This document shows positions 34,837 to 44,031 of a stretch of DNA of 64,000 bases, one piece after another. Below the pieces are notes generated by a model. The model saw only the letters and a list, made by a program, of their open reading frames with translations. It ran no database searches and was not told the DNA's origin. The stretch comes from Nocardiopsis sinuspersici (GTDB taxonomy: Bacteria; Actinomycetota; Actinomycetes; Streptosporangiales; Streptosporangiaceae). Where the stretch lies: the NCBI GenBank assembly GCA_008638415.1, contig VWVT01000011.1, positions 62,001-126,000 on the forward strand, written 5' to 3'. Numbering within the stretch: position 1 is the stretch's first letter; each line of letters begins with the position of its first letter. Both the position numbers and the translations under genes were made by a program.

Positions 34837-35499
34837 ATGGGGCGGCAGGACTGGCGGGACGGTCCCCGCCGGGGTGCGCACCGCAGCGAGCCGAGGGACG
34901 CGGGCGTACTGAGGCGTCTCGGCGGCTTCGTCGAGAGCACGGTTCCCAAGCGCGTCGAACCGCCGAAGCTGATCAACGTGCTCGTCGTCTCCGGGGTCAT
35001 CCTCGGCCTGCTCCTGTTCGGCTACAGCACCACCCAGATCTACCTCCAGTTCGGCGGTACCCCGGGCGCGGCCGAGTCCCCCGGGGCCCAGGACGGCTCC
35101 CGTCCCACGCACGACTCCTCCGCGGAGGCGGAGGGCGGCGCGGCCGCCGGCGGCGACGGGTCGAGGGGGCCGCGGACACAGGCGGGTTCGGAGCCCACAA
35201 CGGTCGTCTACCGGATCACGGACTCCACGTCGACCGGGTTCAGCGGCCACGTCACCGTCACCAACACCTCCCAGACCAGGCTGGACGCCTGGGAGCTGGC
35301 CCTGGCCTTCGACTCCGCCGAGGTCACGGCGGTCACCGGCGCCGACTGGCAGGAGATCGAGGGCGGCATCCTGGCCCGCCAGGCCGAGGGGCAGGACGAT
35401 CTGGAGCCCGGCGACTCGACCGCGCTCACCTTCGAGGCCGTGGGCGTACCGCAGAGCCCGGTCCGCTGCTCCCTGAACGGGCACGTCTGCCGGCTCTGA
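34837..35499 (+). CDS. Membrane protein with CBM2-like extracellular domain
   Basis: 220 residues: an arginine-rich cytoplasmic region, one membrane helix (LINVLVVSGVILGLLLFGYS), a Ser/Gly/Glu linker, then a C-terminal beta-sandwich of about 95 residues (TVVYRITDSTSTGFSGHVTV through VRCSLNGHVCRL). The latter resembles family 2 carbohydrate-binding modules: NTSQTRLDAWELALAF and the paired cysteines at its end. ATG at 34837 has GAGGGGCGG upstream; a GTG at 34744 would add 31 low-quality residues. No catalytic domain is attached. The ligand is unknown. Confidence 0.72.
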   Translation: MGRQDWRDGPRRGAHRSEPRDAGVLRRLGGFVESTVPKRVEPPKLINVLVVSGVILGLLLFGYSTTQIYLQFGGTPGAAESPGAQDGSRPTHDSSAEAEGGAAAGGDGSRGPRTQAGSEPTTVVYRITDSTSTGFSGHVTVTNTSQTRLDAWELALAFDSAEVTAVTGADWQEIEGGILARQAEGQDDLEPGDSTALTFEAVGVPQSPVRCSLNGHVCRL

Positions 35500-35579
35500 G
35501 GCCGCGGCCCGTGCCCGGGCCCGGGGGTACGGGCACGCCCTTGGGCGCCCGCCGCCAGCCGCCGTCCGGAAACGACGAG

Positions 35580-35606
35580 GGCCCCCGACCACGAGGGTCG
35601 GGGGCC
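35580..35606. terminator. Terminator between CBM2-like gene and rpmB
   Basis: Perfect 11-bp stem (35580-35590 with 35596-35606), loop ACGAG, placed between converging genes and 28 bases past the rpmB stop. No long T tract on either strand. Confidence 0.75.
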
Positions 35607-35634
35607 TTCGACAGATCCAGAAGGGGCGGTGACC

Positions 35635-35820
35635 CTAGCGGGCCACCTTGCCGGCCTTGATGCACGAGGTGCAGGCGTTCACGCGCTTGGGCGTGCCGCC
35701 CACACGGGTGCGAACGGTCTGGATGTTGGGGTTCCAGCGGCGGCGGGTGCGACGGTGCGAGTGGGAAACACTGTTACCGAACCCTGGTCCCTTGCCGCAG
35801 ACGTCGCAGACGGAAGCCAC
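35635..35820 (-). CDS. rpmB: 50S ribosomal protein L28
   Basis: 61 residues. [31 protein letters not shown] is the L28 core. Cysteine pairs CDVC and CTSC make it the zinc-binding C+ form, so a zinc-free paralogue under Zur control may exist elsewhere. GTG start with GGAG six bases upstream. Transcribed away from recG. Confidence 0.96.
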   Translation of the reverse strand: MASVCDVCGKGPGFGNSVSHSHRRTRRRWNPNIQTVRTRVGGTPKRVNACTSCIKAGKVAR

Positions 35821-36181
35821 GGTAACTCCATTCAAGACGCTCGGGATCGCGCACGTCGCCGCACGCGAAGGTTCATCCGACCGGAAGAGGTCGGGCGGAC
35901 TGGTTGACGTAGAAGCCAACCGTGGAAGAGTACACGAAGGACGCGGTCGGACGCGGAAAAGCCCTGTGCCGCCGACCGGTGCCCGTACGCGCAACGGTGG
36001 TACCGCGTGACCGACGACGGCCTCGGTAACCCACCGGAGCATCGAATCCGCCATGCGGGCACGGCGGAAACGCGATGAACTTCGATGAGTATACCCCGGT
36101 TGGAAGCGGTCGGGAGCCCACGGGCGTCGCACCGGAGGACTACCGTTGCGGTGACCGGCCATCCGAGACGGGGAAGCACAC
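35821..36181. promoter_or_regulatory. Divergent rpmB/recG promoter region
   Basis: 361 bases without a gene. Being between divergent starts it must hold both promoters. AT-richer patches are at about 35905-35945 and 36065-36100. I cannot assign hexamers firmly. In Streptomyces a DAK2-domain gene lies between rpmB and recG; it is not here. Confidence 0.45.
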
Positions 36182-38389
36182 GTGAGCACCTGGGACGAAC
36201 CGCTGAGCAAGGGACCGCTCAGGGGCAAGACGGCGAAGGCCCTCGCCGAGAAACTCGGCCTGCACACCCTGGGCGACCTGCTGCGCTACTACCCGCGCCG
36301 CTACGACCGGCGCGGCGACCTGACCGACCTCGCCGAACTGCGCGAGGGCGAGGAGGTCACCGTGCAGGCCCGCGTCCTGGACGCCAAACGGCGCACCGTG
36401 CCCGCCAGGCAGGGCCGCCGCCGCATGGACATGATGGAGGCCACCGTCACCGACGGCACCGGCCGCCTGCACCTGACGTTCTTCAACCGGGGCTCCTACC
36501 ACCAGAACGCGCTCGTCCCTGGACGGCTGGCCATGCTCTCCGGCCGGGTCTCCACCTTCAAGGGCCGCCGCCAGCTCGACCACCCCCAGTACGAGCTCCT
36601 CGACGAGGACGGCCGCGAGGGCGAGCGGGCCCGGGCCTACGCCGACGAGCTCATCCCGGTCTACCCCGCGGTCAAGGGCATGGACTCCACGACCATCACC
36701 CGCGTCATCGACGTCGTCCTGGCCGACGTCGACAGCCTGTCCGACCCGCTGCCGCCCGAACTGCGCGAGCGCCACAAGCTCCTCGGCATCGCCGACGCCC
36801 TGCGCGCGATCCACCGCCCCGCCGAGTGGGCCGACGTCGGAGCCGCCAGGCGCCGCCTCAAGTGGGACGAGGCCTTCGTCCTGCAACTCGCGCTCGCGCG
36901 GCGGCGCCACCAGGCCGAGGAGCTGCCCGCCAAGCCCCGTCCCGGCGCGGTCGGCGGCATCCTCGACGCCTTCGACGCCCGACTGCCGTTCACCCTCACC
37001 GAGGGCCAGCGCGAGGTGGGCGAGCGCCTCGCCGACCGGCTCGACGCCGCGCACCCCATGCACTGCCTGCTCCAGGGCGACGTGGGCGCGGGCAAGACCC
37101 TGGTGGCGCTGCGCGCCATGCTCCGGGTCGTGGACTCCGGCGGCCAGGCCGTCATGCTCGCTCCCACCGAGGTCCTCGCCCAGCAGCACCACCGGTCCAT
37201 CAGCGCCATGCTCGGGGCGCTCGGCCGCGCCGGGCAGATCGACGGGGCCGAGAACGCCACCCGGGTGGCCCTGCTCACCGGCTCCATGAACGCCGCCGCG
37301 CGCAGGGAGGCCCTGCTGGACGCGGCGTCCGGTTCGGCGGGCATCGTCGTGGGCACCCACGCCCTGCTCCAGGAGCACGTGACCTTCGCCGACCTGGGCC
37401 TGGTGGTGGTCGACGAGCAGCACCGCTTCGGCGTGGAGCAGCGCGACGCCCTGCGTGAGAAGGCCGTGGACGGGCGCCCTCACGTGCTGGTGATGACCGC
37501 CACCCCGATCCCGCGCACCGTCGCGATGACCGTGTACGGCGACCTCGACGTGGTCGCCCTCACCCAGCTGCCCACCGGCCGCGCCCCGGTGTCCACGCAC
37601 GTGGTGCCCGCGAAGGAGAAGCCGCACTTCCTGGCACGGGCCTGGGAGCGCATCCGGGAGGAGGCGGTCGACGGGCACCAGGCGTTCGTGGTCTGCCCGC
37701 GGATCGGCGACGACGACAGGGGCGGGGCGGAGGAGGAGGCCGACGGCCACCCGGAGGAGGACGTCCCGGGCGCCCGGCCGCCGCTGGCGGTGCTGGACGT
37801 GGCCGCGCGGCTGGTGGAGGGGCCGCTCTCCGGCCAGCGGGTGGAGGTCCTGCACGGCCGGATGGCCCCCGACGACAAGGACGCGGTGATGCGCCGGTTC
37901 GCGGCGGGGGAGACCGACGCGGTCGTCTCCACCACCGTCATCGAGGTGGGCGTGGACGTGCCGAACGCCACAGTGATGGTCATCATGGACGCGGACCGCT
38001 TCGGCGTCTCGCAGCTGCACCAGTTGCGCGGCCGGGTCGGCCGGGGCCGGCTGCCCGGGCTGTGCCTGCTGGTCACCGACGCGGAGGAGGGCTCGCCGGC
38101 CCGGGAGCGGCTGGCCGCCGTGGCCGCGACCACCGACGGGTTCGAGCTCTCCCGGGTGGACCTGGAGATGCGCAGGGAGGGCGACGTGCTGGGCGACGCG
38201 CAGTCGGGCGCCCGCTCCAGCCTGAGGATGCTCACGCTGCTCAAGGACGAGGACCTCATCGGGCAGGCGCGCGAGGAGGCCGCGGAGTACGTGTCCGGGG
38301 ATCCCGGGCTGACCGGGTACCCGCCGCTCGCGGAGGCGCTGGAGACGCTCCTGCCCGAGGAGCGCGCGGAGTACCTGGACAAGGCCTGA
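36182..38389 (+). CDS. recG: ATP-dependent DNA helicase RecG
   Basis: 735 residues. Remodels stalled replication forks and Holliday junctions. The N-terminal wedge/OB region ([36 protein letters not shown]) is followed by the helicase core: [15 protein letters not shown] (Walker A, about residue 300), [25 protein letters not shown] (DEQH box, about 408), MTATPIPRT, and [12 protein letters not shown]. Residues around 515-535 form an acidic insert. GTG start. rsmD begins 34 bases after the stop, so the two probably form a unit. Confidence 0.96.
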   Translation: MSTWDEPLSKGPLRGKTAKALAEKLGLHTLGDLLRYYPRRYDRRGDLTDLAELREGEEVTVQARVLDAKRRTVPARQGRRRMDMMEATVTDGTGRLHLTFFNRGSYHQNALVPGRLAMLSGRVSTFKGRRQLDHPQYELLDEDGREGERARAYADELIPVYPAVKGMDSTTITRVIDVVLADVDSLSDPLPPELRERHKLLGIADALRAIHRPAEWADVGAARRRLKWDEAFVLQLALARRRHQAEELPAKPRPGAVGGILDAFDARLPFTLTEGQREVGERLADRLDAAHPMHCLLQGDVGAGKTLVALRAMLRVVDSGGQAVMLAPTEVLAQQHHRSISAMLGALGRAGQIDGAENATRVALLTGSMNAAARREALLDAASGSAGIVVGTHALLQEHVTFADLGLVVVDEQHRFGVEQRDALREKAVDGRPHVLVMTATPIPRTVAMTVYGDLDVVALTQLPTGRAPVSTHVVPAKEKPHFLARAWERIREEAVDGHQAFVVCPRIGDDDRGGAEEEADGHPEEDVPGARPPLAVLDVAARLVEGPLSGQRVEVLHGRMAPDDKDAVMRRFAAGETDAVVSTTVIEVGVDVPNATVMVIMDADRFGVSQLHQLRGRVGRGRLPGLCLLVTDAEEGSPARERLAAVAATTDGFELSRVDLEMRREGDVLGDAQSGARSSLRMLTLLKDEDLIGQAREEAAEYVSGDPGLTGYPPLAEALETLLPEERAEYLDKA

Positions 38390-38423
38390 ACGGCCGAGCC
38401 GCTTCCTTGGTTACCTTGGGGGC

Positions 38424-39005
38424 ATGACCCGCATCATCGCCGGAACGGCCGGCGGACGGCGCATCTCCGTCCCCGAGGGCCGCACCACCCGCCCCACCAG
38501 CGACCGCGCACGCGAGGCCCTGTTCTCCTCGGTCCAGTCCGACCTCGGCGCCCTCGACGGCCTGCGGGTGATGGACCTGTACGCGGGCTCGGGGGCGATC
38601 GGCCTGGAGGCCCTGTCCCGGGGCGCCGCGCACGCGCTGCTGGTGGAGGCGGACCGCAGGGCGGCCCAGGTCGCCAGGGGCAACATCGCGGCGCTCGGCC
38701 TCCCCGGCGCCCGGCTGGTGGCCGACCGGGTGGAGAGGGCGCTGGGCCGGGGCAACGACGGGGACCCCTACGACCTCGTGGTCGCCGACCCGCCCTACGC
38801 CGTCACCGACGCCGAGGTCACCCGCGTACTGGCCGACCTGGTCGGCCGCGGCTGGCTGGCGGAGGACGCCGTGGTCGTCGTCGAGCGCTCCAAGCGCGGG
38901 ACCGAACCCGTCTGGCCCGAGGGCCTGGAGCGCGTCCGTAGCCGGGGGTACGGGGAGGCGGTTCTCTGGTACTCCCGCCCGTCACCCGCCACCACCCTCG
39001 ACTGA
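38424..39005 (+). CDS. rsmD: 16S rRNA (guanine966-N2)-methyltransferase RsmD
   Basis: 193-residue SAM-dependent methyltransferase. TRIIAGTAGGRRISVPEGRTTRPTSDRAREALF is the RsmD N terminus; VMDLYAGSGAIGLEALSRGA binds SAM, and DLVVADPPYAVTD is the DPPY catalytic motif. The last eight residues and the stop codon lie inside a tandem 52-bp dispersed repeat, so the natural C terminus has apparently been replaced by repeat-encoded sequence (RPSPATTLD). The domain itself ends before this and should be functional. Confidence 0.95.
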   Translation: MTRIIAGTAGGRRISVPEGRTTRPTSDRAREALFSSVQSDLGALDGLRVMDLYAGSGAIGLEALSRGAAHALLVEADRRAAQVARGNIAALGLPGARLVADRVERALGRGNDGDPYDLVVADPPYAVTDAEVTRVLADLVGRGWLAEDAVVVVERSKRGTEPVWPEGLERVRSRGYGEAVLWYSRPSPATTLD

Positions 39006-39083
39006 CGCCTGCGGCGCGGTGCTTCCGTGCCCGTCGCCCGCCGCCACCCTCGACTGACGCCTGCGGCGCGGCACCTCCCGTGC
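38979..39083 (+). repeat. Two tandem 52/53-bp units of a second dispersed repeat family
   Basis: Unit 1 spans 38979-39030 and unit 2 39031-39083. Both run CCGTCRCCCGCCRCCACCCT then CGACTGACGCCTGCGGCGCGG and differ at only a handful of positions. Related motifs are at 22056-22094 and 22164-22200 and, on the other strand, near 53223 and 53272. Unit 1 contains the rsmD stop codon. Confidence 0.85.
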
Positions 39084-39201
39084 CCGCTCGTCACCGGCGT
39101 GGGCGAATGTGGTCACTAAGCGGGTGTTGCCCGAATCGCCACGCGGCCGAACCCCTACGATCGCGATACCCGAACGTAGTTCTGTGAAAGGGGCGATCAC
39201 C

Positions 39202-39696
39202 GTGCGCCGAGTCGTCTGCCCGGGTTCCTTCGACCCGGTGACCCACGGCCATATCGACATCATCGGCCGGGCGGCCAAGCAGTACGACGAGGTCGTCGCC
39301 GCCGTACTCAACAACGTCCAAAAGCGCGGCCTGTTCACCGTCCCCGAGAAGCTCGACATGCTCCGGGAGGGCACCGCCGAGTTCGGCAACGTGCGGGTCA
39401 GCGAGTTCGACGGGCTCCTCGTCGACTTCTGCCGGTCGAACGGCATCGAGACCATCGTCCGCAGCCTGCGCTCGGTCAGCGACTTCGACTACGAACTCCA
39501 GATCGCCCAGATGAACTACCAGCTCTCCGGAGTGGAGACCGTGTTCATGACGGCGAACCCGCAGTACTCGTTCCTGTCCTCCAGCCTGGTCCGCGAGATC
39601 GCCCAGCACCACGGGGACGTCTCCAGCCTGGTCACTCCCTACGTCGAGCAGCGCCTGCGGGAGAAGTACGCGGAACGGGCCTCCGAGGGACGCTAG
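39202..39696 (+). CDS. coaD: Phosphopantetheine adenylyltransferase
   Basis: 164 residues. Transfers AMP to 4'-phosphopantetheine in coenzyme A synthesis. VVCPGSFDPVTHGHIDII contains the HxGH nucleotidyltransferase motif; RSLRSVSDFDYELQIAQMN binds substrate, and SSSLVREIAQHHGD ends the fold. The GTG at 39202 begins the conserved N terminus with AAGGGG about nine bases before it; an in-frame GTG at 39184 is possible. Confidence 0.96.
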   Translation: MRRVVCPGSFDPVTHGHIDIIGRAAKQYDEVVAAVLNNVQKRGLFTVPEKLDMLREGTAEFGNVRVSEFDGLLVDFCRSNGIETIVRSLRSVSDFDYELQIAQMNYQLSGVETVFMTANPQYSFLSSSLVREIAQHHGDVSSLVTPYVEQRLREKYAERASEGR

Positions 39697-39730
39697 CCCG
39701 TGCTGGCTCCAGGGCCTCGACCGCGTTGAT

Positions 39731-39760
39731 TTGGGTGGTCGGGGACATGGTAGGTAGAAT
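39731..39760 (+). promoter_or_regulatory. Promoter of the yceD-rpmF unit
   Basis: TTGGGT (39731-39736), 18-base spacer, TAGAAT (39755-39760). It is the clearest sigma-70-like pair in the window and lies 33 bases before the earliest yceD start. Confidence 0.55.
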
Positions 39761-39772
39761 CGTGGTTTGACC

Positions 39773-39868
39773 ATGGGCGTCGCCGGTTCCCGGTGCGCTC
39801 CCGTGTCGGTCGCACGCGAGACCTCTCGCGCACTCGGCACTCCCGAATTCCTCGTGAAAGTTCGATAA
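39773..39868 (+). CDS. Possible 31-residue leader ORF before yceD
   Basis: ATG-started ORF MGVAGSRCAPVSVARETSRA... ending with TAA at 39866-39868, just downstream of the TAGAAT promoter and overlapping the uncertain 5' end of yceD in another frame. No ribosome site is seen. It may be chance; if real, the following gene must start after 39868. Confidence 0.2.
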   Translation: MGVAGSRCAPVSVARETSRALGTPEFLVKVR

Positions 39869-40446
39869 CCCTGTCTCGCCTAGATCCTCGCAACCCGTTC
39901 GTGGTCGACACACGCCAGCTGGGCCGCCAGCCGGGGTCGATGCGTACCGTCAACCGCATCGTGACCGTCCCCCAGGCGTTCTCGTCGGCGATGGCGGTCG
40001 TACCCGAGGGCAGTGAGATCGAGCTGGACCTGCGGCTGGAAGCGGTGATGGAGGGCGTCCTCGTCACCGGTACCGTCCGCGGCCAGCTCACCGCCGAGTG
40101 CTCGCGCTGCCTGGACCCGATCTCGGACGGTATCGAGGCCGAGTTCCAGGAGCTGTACCGGTATCCCGCGGACGAGGACGCGGCGCCCGGCGAGAGCGAG
40201 GACGAGGACGACGAGGATGAGGACTACTATCTAGAGGGCGAACTGCTCGACCTCGAACCCGTGGTCCGAGACGCCGTCGTGCTCGCGCTCCCGCTCACAC
40301 CGTTGTGCGGACCGGACTGTCCCGGCCTGTGCTCCGAGTGCGGCGCCAAGCTCGCCGAGGCCGGTCCCGACCACGGCCACGGCGACGACGTCGACCCGCG
40401 CTGGGAGGCACTCCGCAAGATCGCGGAGGATCCCGGCGAACGATGA
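39793..40446 (+). CDS. yceD: YceD (DUF177) family protein
   Basis: Conserved protein encoded just before rpmF in most bacteria; involved in rRNA/ribosome metabolism (plant homologue acts on 23S rRNA), exact action unclear. LDPRNPFVVDTRQLGRQPG begins the conserved region (about residue 30). ECSRCLDPI and CGPDCPGLCSECGAKL give cysteine pairs, and an acidic insert (about 128-146) separates them. The start is uncertain: GTG 39793 is the longest; GTG 39901 would trim into conserved sequence; no site has a ribosome binding sequence. The stop is 132 bases before rpmF. Confidence 0.85.
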   Translation: MRSRVGRTRDLSRTRHSRIPRESSITLSRLDPRNPFVVDTRQLGRQPGSMRTVNRIVTVPQAFSSAMAVVPEGSEIELDLRLEAVMEGVLVTGTVRGQLTAECSRCLDPISDGIEAEFQELYRYPADEDAAPGESEDEDDEDEDYYLEGELLDLEPVVRDAVVLALPLTPLCGPDCPGLCSECGAKLAEAGPDHGHGDDVDPRWEALRKIAEDPGER

Positions 40447-40578
40447 GCTCGTGAACCGATCACGGACGGCCGCCCCCGGGCGCCCCCGTGGACCGGAGCA
40501 CACCCTCCCCGCCACAGCGCGCGGGGTGACCAGATAAGCGACCTCCCGCGATCGCGGGGGTGACCCAGGAGGATTGAA

Positions 40579-40755
40579 GTGGCCGTCCCGAAGCGGAAGA
40601 TGTCGCGGAGCAACACCCGGACCCGCCGTTCCCAGTGGAAGGCGTCGCGCCCGGTGCTGGTCAACTGCCCGCGCTGCCGCGACCCGAAGCAGCCCCACAT
40701 CGCGTGCCCGACCTGCGGCACCTACAACAACCGCCAGGTCACCAACCCGGCTTAA
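40579..40755 (+). CDS. rpmF: 50S ribosomal protein L32
   Basis: 58 residues. [21 protein letters not shown] is the L32 N terminus; [19 protein letters not shown] holds a four-cysteine zinc ribbon. AGGAGG lies six bases before the GTG. Part of the conserved yceD-rpmF-rnc-mutM order, though a terminator follows it here. Confidence 0.97.
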   Translation: MAVPKRKMSRSNTRTRRSQWKASRPVLVNCPRCRDPKQPHIACPTCGTYNNRQVTNPA

Positions 40756-40799
40756 GGCATGCCCGGCCTCGGGGCCCGGCCCCCGATTCCGATCCGCCT

Positions 40800-40830
40800 C
40801 GGGGCGGACCCGTCCGACGGGTCCGCCCCG
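40800..40830 (+). terminator. Terminator after rpmF
   Basis: Perfect 13-bp stem (40800-40812 with 40818-40830), loop TCCGA, weak T tail (AAGTGTTGT). It lies 45 bases after the stop. Confidence 0.75.
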
Positions 40831-41114
40831 AAGTGTTGTCAGGGCACCGGGTGCCCTCCGGGCGTCGCCGTGCAAGGATTTGTAGAGTTAACCGAGGAAC
40901 AACGCACGACACACGACGGACCCAGGCACACCCAGTAGCACCAGACAGCGCACCGCGCAGTGATCCGGGCTCTCCGGGTTCCCGAGTTCGTGGTGGTTGC
41001 CGGGGGAGCGGAGCCTCCCGCGGCGGTCACCTCGTTTTCGAGCACCCTGGCCGGCCGCGGATCCCTCCGACCACCGCGCCGTACCCCGGCGCGCACGAAC
41101 AGGGAAGTGAACCA
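40831..41114 (+). promoter_or_regulatory. Leader region of rnc
   Basis: 284 bases without a gene between the rpmF terminator and rnc. TTTGTAGAGTTAACC near 40878-40892 is the most promoter-like patch. In many bacteria rnc autoregulates by cleaving its own leader; I see no clear long hairpin here. Confidence 0.4.
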
Positions 41115-41897
41115 GTGGCCAGCCAACTCTCCGCCTCCGAGGCCAAGTCCTTCCACGGGGCGATCGGAGTCGAGGTCGACCCGAAGATCCTGCTCCGGGC
41201 CCTGACCCACCGCTCCTACGCCTACGAGAAGGGCGGTCTGCCCACCAACGAGCGACTGGAGTTCCTCGGCGACTCCGTGCTCGGCCTGGTGGTCACCGAC
41301 ACCCTCTTCCGCAAGCACCCCGACCTTCCCGAGGGACAGCTCGCCAAGCTGCGCGCCGCCGTGGTCAACATGCGCGCGCTCGCCGACGTCGCCCGCGGCC
41401 TGGGCATCGGCGCCTACATCCGGCTCGGGCGCGGGGAGGAGGGCACCGGGGGCCGTGACAAGTCCTCGATCCTCGCCGACACCCTGGAGGCGGTCATCGG
41501 AGCCGTCTACCTGGACCGCGGCCTGGACGTGGCCTCGGAGTTCGTGCACCGGCTCTTCGACCCGCTCATCGCCACGGCCTCCGGCCTGGGCGCCGGGCTG
41601 GACTGGAAGACCTCCCTGCAGGAGCTGACCGCGGCCGAGATGCTCGGTGTCCCGGAGTACCACGTGGACGAGAGCGGCCCCGACCACCAGAAGACCTTCC
41701 GTGCCAGGGTCCACGTCGCGGGGGAGAGCTACGGCCTGGGCGAGGGGCGCAGCAAGAAGGAGGCCGAGCAGCAGGCCGCCGAGTCGGCGTGGAAGGCCAT
41801 CAAGGCCCGCTCCGAGGCCACCGCCAAGGTCGCCGAGGAGATGGCCGGCACCTCCGACGCCGCCGAGGACAAGCTCTCCGGCGACGGGCGGGGGTGA
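41115..41897 (+). CDS. rnc: Ribonuclease III
   Basis: 260 residues. Cleaves double-stranded RNA (rRNA precursors, some mRNAs). [16 protein letters not shown] is the catalytic signature; [22 protein letters not shown] has the second acidic pair. The double-stranded RNA-binding domain runs from about 160 ([16 protein letters not shown]) to [17 protein letters not shown] 30-residue Ala/Glu tail is added. GTG start with AGGGAAG about eight bases upstream. mutM starts seven bases past the stop. Confidence 0.96.
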   Translation: MASQLSASEAKSFHGAIGVEVDPKILLRALTHRSYAYEKGGLPTNERLEFLGDSVLGLVVTDTLFRKHPDLPEGQLAKLRAAVVNMRALADVARGLGIGAYIRLGRGEEGTGGRDKSSILADTLEAVIGAVYLDRGLDVASEFVHRLFDPLIATASGLGAGLDWKTSLQELTAAEMLGVPEYHVDESGPDHQKTFRARVHVAGESYGLGEGRSKKEAEQQAAESAWKAIKARSEATAKVAEEMAGTSDAAEDKLSGDGRG

Positions 41898-41903
41898 GAG
41901 GAC

Positions 41904-42758
41904 GTGCCCGAACTCCCCGAGGTGGAGGTCGTCCGCCGCGGCCTGACCGAGCACGCCCTGGGCCGCACCATCGGTGCGGTCGAGGTGCTGCACCCCCGGT
42001 CGGTGCGGCGGCACGTACCCGGCGCCGCGGACTTCGCCGCCCGCCTGTCGGGCCGCGTGCCCACGGTCGCGCACCGGCGCGGCAAGTACCTGTGGCTGCT
42101 CCTGGACAGCGGTGAGATGCTCCTCACCCACCTGGGCATGAGCGGTCAGATGCTGGTCCAGCCCACGGGCAAACCCGACGAGAAGCACCTGCGGGTGCGG
42201 CTGCCGCTGTCGGACGGCACCGAGCTGCGCTTCGTCGACCAGCGCACCTTCGGCCACCTGATGGTGGACGTGCCCGGTGTGCGCGAGGACGTGCCCTCGT
42301 CGGTGGACCACATCGCCCTGGACCCGCTGGACCCCGCGTTCGTCCCCGAGGTGTTCGTGCGGGCGCTGCGGGCCAGGCGCACCGAGGTCAAGCGGGCGCT
42401 GCTGGACCAGTCGCTGATCAGCGGCGTCGGCAACATCTACGCCGACGAGGCGCTGTGGCGCTCACGGCTGCACTGGGCGCGCTCCACGCAGGACCTCTCC
42501 GACGCGCAGGCCACGGAGCTGCTGGGACACGTGCGCGAGGTGATGACCGAGGCGTTGGAGGTGGGCGGTACCACCTTCGACGGCCTGTACGTCAACGTCA
42601 ACGGTGAGAGCGGCTACTTCGAGCGGGGGCTCAACGCCTACGGCCGTCGCGACCGCCCGTGCGGCCGGTGCGGCGTACTGATCGTCCGCGAGGCGTTCAT
42701 GAACCGCTCCTCCTACAGCTGCCCCGGCTGCCAGAAGCCGCCCGGAGCCCGAGGCTGA
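41904..42758 (+). CDS. mutM: Formamidopyrimidine-DNA glycosylase
   Basis: 284 residues. Excises 8-oxoguanine and cuts the strand. [13 protein letters not shown] gives the catalytic N-terminal Pro (after Met removal) and Glu. [11 protein letters not shown], the helix-two-turn-helix region [16 protein letters not shown], and the C-terminal zinc finger (CGRCG...CPGCQ) are complete. GTG start with GAGAGGAC upstream. Translated together with rnc. Confidence 0.96.
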   Translation: MPELPEVEVVRRGLTEHALGRTIGAVEVLHPRSVRRHVPGAADFAARLSGRVPTVAHRRGKYLWLLLDSGEMLLTHLGMSGQMLVQPTGKPDEKHLRVRLPLSDGTELRFVDQRTFGHLMVDVPGVREDVPSSVDHIALDPLDPAFVPEVFVRALRARRTEVKRALLDQSLISGVGNIYADEALWRSRLHWARSTQDLSDAQATELLGHVREVMTEALEVGGTTFDGLYVNVNGESGYFERGLNAYGRRDRPCGRCGVLIVREAFMNRSSYSCPGCQKPPGARG

Positions 42759-42817
42759 GGCGGCTTCGGCGTGTCGGTGAGCAAAGTGTGTCGTTCAGGT
42801 AAGTAAGGAGTCGGTCC

Positions 42818-43105
42818 GTGGGGGACGACGTCGGGGCCGTCCGGCTGACCGCGTGGGTGCGCGGACGCGTGCAGGGCGTGGGTTTCCGCTGGTGGGCGCG
42901 TTCCAAGGCGCTGGAACTGGGCCTGACCGGGGCGGCCACGAACCTCGGCGACGGCCGGGTCGAAGTGGTCGCCGAGGGGCCGAGAAGTGACTGCGAGCGC
43001 CTTCTTGGCCATCTCAGGGGCGGCGCGACACCCGGTCGTGTGGACTCCGTGGTCGAACGTTGGTCCTCTTGCCGGGGGACCTTCACCGGATTCGTCGAAC
43101 GGTGA
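42818..43105 (+). CDS. acyP: Acylphosphatase
   Basis: 95 residues. Hydrolyses carboxyl-phosphate bonds. [24 protein letters not shown] holds the catalytic Arg and [16 protein letters not shown] the catalytic Asn. AAGGAG lies about nine bases before the GTG. It is 59 bases after mutM in the same direction, the usual place upstream of smc in actinobacteria. Confidence 0.94.
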   Translation: MGDDVGAVRLTAWVRGRVQGVGFRWWARSKALELGLTGAATNLGDGRVEVVAEGPRSDCERLLGHLRGGATPGRVDSVVERWSSCRGTFTGFVER

Positions 43106-43470
43106 GTATGCTTGTGGGGTAACGCGATTCGAGCACACCGCGCGACCGCGGCGGCCCCGAGGGGTTCGCGGCGGGGGTCTCGCGGAGTGTGAGGCGACCA
43201 CTGTGCGGCGTCCGCGTCGTCCGCACACTCCGGCGCAGACCGGGGTAACCGTGTTCGGATCGTGCGCTGCCACCTGCCCAGGTGCATCATCCCGGGTTGT
43301 GGCCGTTACGGACCGTTGTAATCCAATCTTGACCAGCGGCGCGCACAGTGAGACTCTGGAAGGTACATCGCGCAACTTTCCAGACCCGTGTGAGACAACG
43401 TCATCGGCGTTACCGCGGGGTGTCACACGCGCGGATCACCACTGGTCACTCAGCGTGGAGGACCCATATC
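43106..43470 (+). promoter_or_regulatory. Intergenic leader before the small coiled-coil gene
   Basis: 365 bases without a gene I trust. TTGACC at 43329-43334 could be a -35, with AGACTC/GACTCT around 43351-43357 as a poor -10. A GTGGAG precedes the next ATG by about 11 bases. Confidence 0.35.
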
Positions 43471-43662
43471 ATGGCGAAGGCTCTGTTTGGCCACGTCGGC
43501 GGCTCCGACCCTCGGATGGTCTCGGAGATGCGGCGGCTTCAGAAGCGGGTACGCGACCTCGAGGACGAGATCAGCCGTCTCCAGGCACGGAACGACCAGC
43601 TCAGCATGGCCGTGACCGATGCCACTCCCGGCGCGACCGAGCGCGAGCCCGCGCTCGCCTGA
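43471..43662 (+). CDS. Small conserved coiled-coil protein upstream of smc
   Basis: 63 residues: MAKALFGHVGGSDPRMVSEMRRLQKRV... A short conserved head (ALFGHVGGSDPR) is followed by a heptad helix (MRRLQKRVRDLEDEISRLQARNDQL), then a small disordered tail. Short proteins of this type sit near smc in Streptomyces and related genera. No function is established; a role with Smc is only suggested by position. Confidence 0.82.
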   Translation: MAKALFGHVGGSDPRMVSEMRRLQKRVRDLEDEISRLQARNDQLSMAVTDATPGATEREPALA

Positions 43663-44031
43663 CCTGACACCGTCGACGTTTCGGCTCCAGCCAGGCTGAA
43701 CCTTCACGGTTGATCCACCGACGGGGACGCCGAGAGCACGAACCAGGCGTCCCTGGCCGGAACCGTCGACGGACCGGGTCTGACCCCCGTCCACCGAGCC
43801 GCGGTTTTTCCTCTCCCTTTGCGGCCTTTTTTACGTTGTACCCGGCGGACCCTGTCGCAACCCTCCGTGTCCGCCGGACATCCCCCTCCCCCCACCCGGT
43901 CACGGGAGCGCCTGCTCAGTGGCCTGCTCCATCCGGGGACACCGGGCCGAACCCCACCCGTAGGTCACTGCTTCGTGGCACCCTTGGGTGATCGCGGTCC
44001 GTGTCGAAGGTGACCGTCGTGGGAGGTGTGG
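43663..44031 (+). other. Intergenic region before smc
   Basis: 369 bases without a gene. A weak five-bp stem (43798-43802 with 43821-43825) is followed by six T residues (43827-43832), which may terminate the small upstream gene; an earlier T5 run lies in its loop. The smc promoter must be beyond this point. CACCCGTAGGTCACTG is the only AT-leaning patch near smc. Confidence 0.45.

Noticed and set aside
38979..39083. CRISPR array
   Set aside because: Only two directly adjoining units with no spacer between them and no cas genes in the window.
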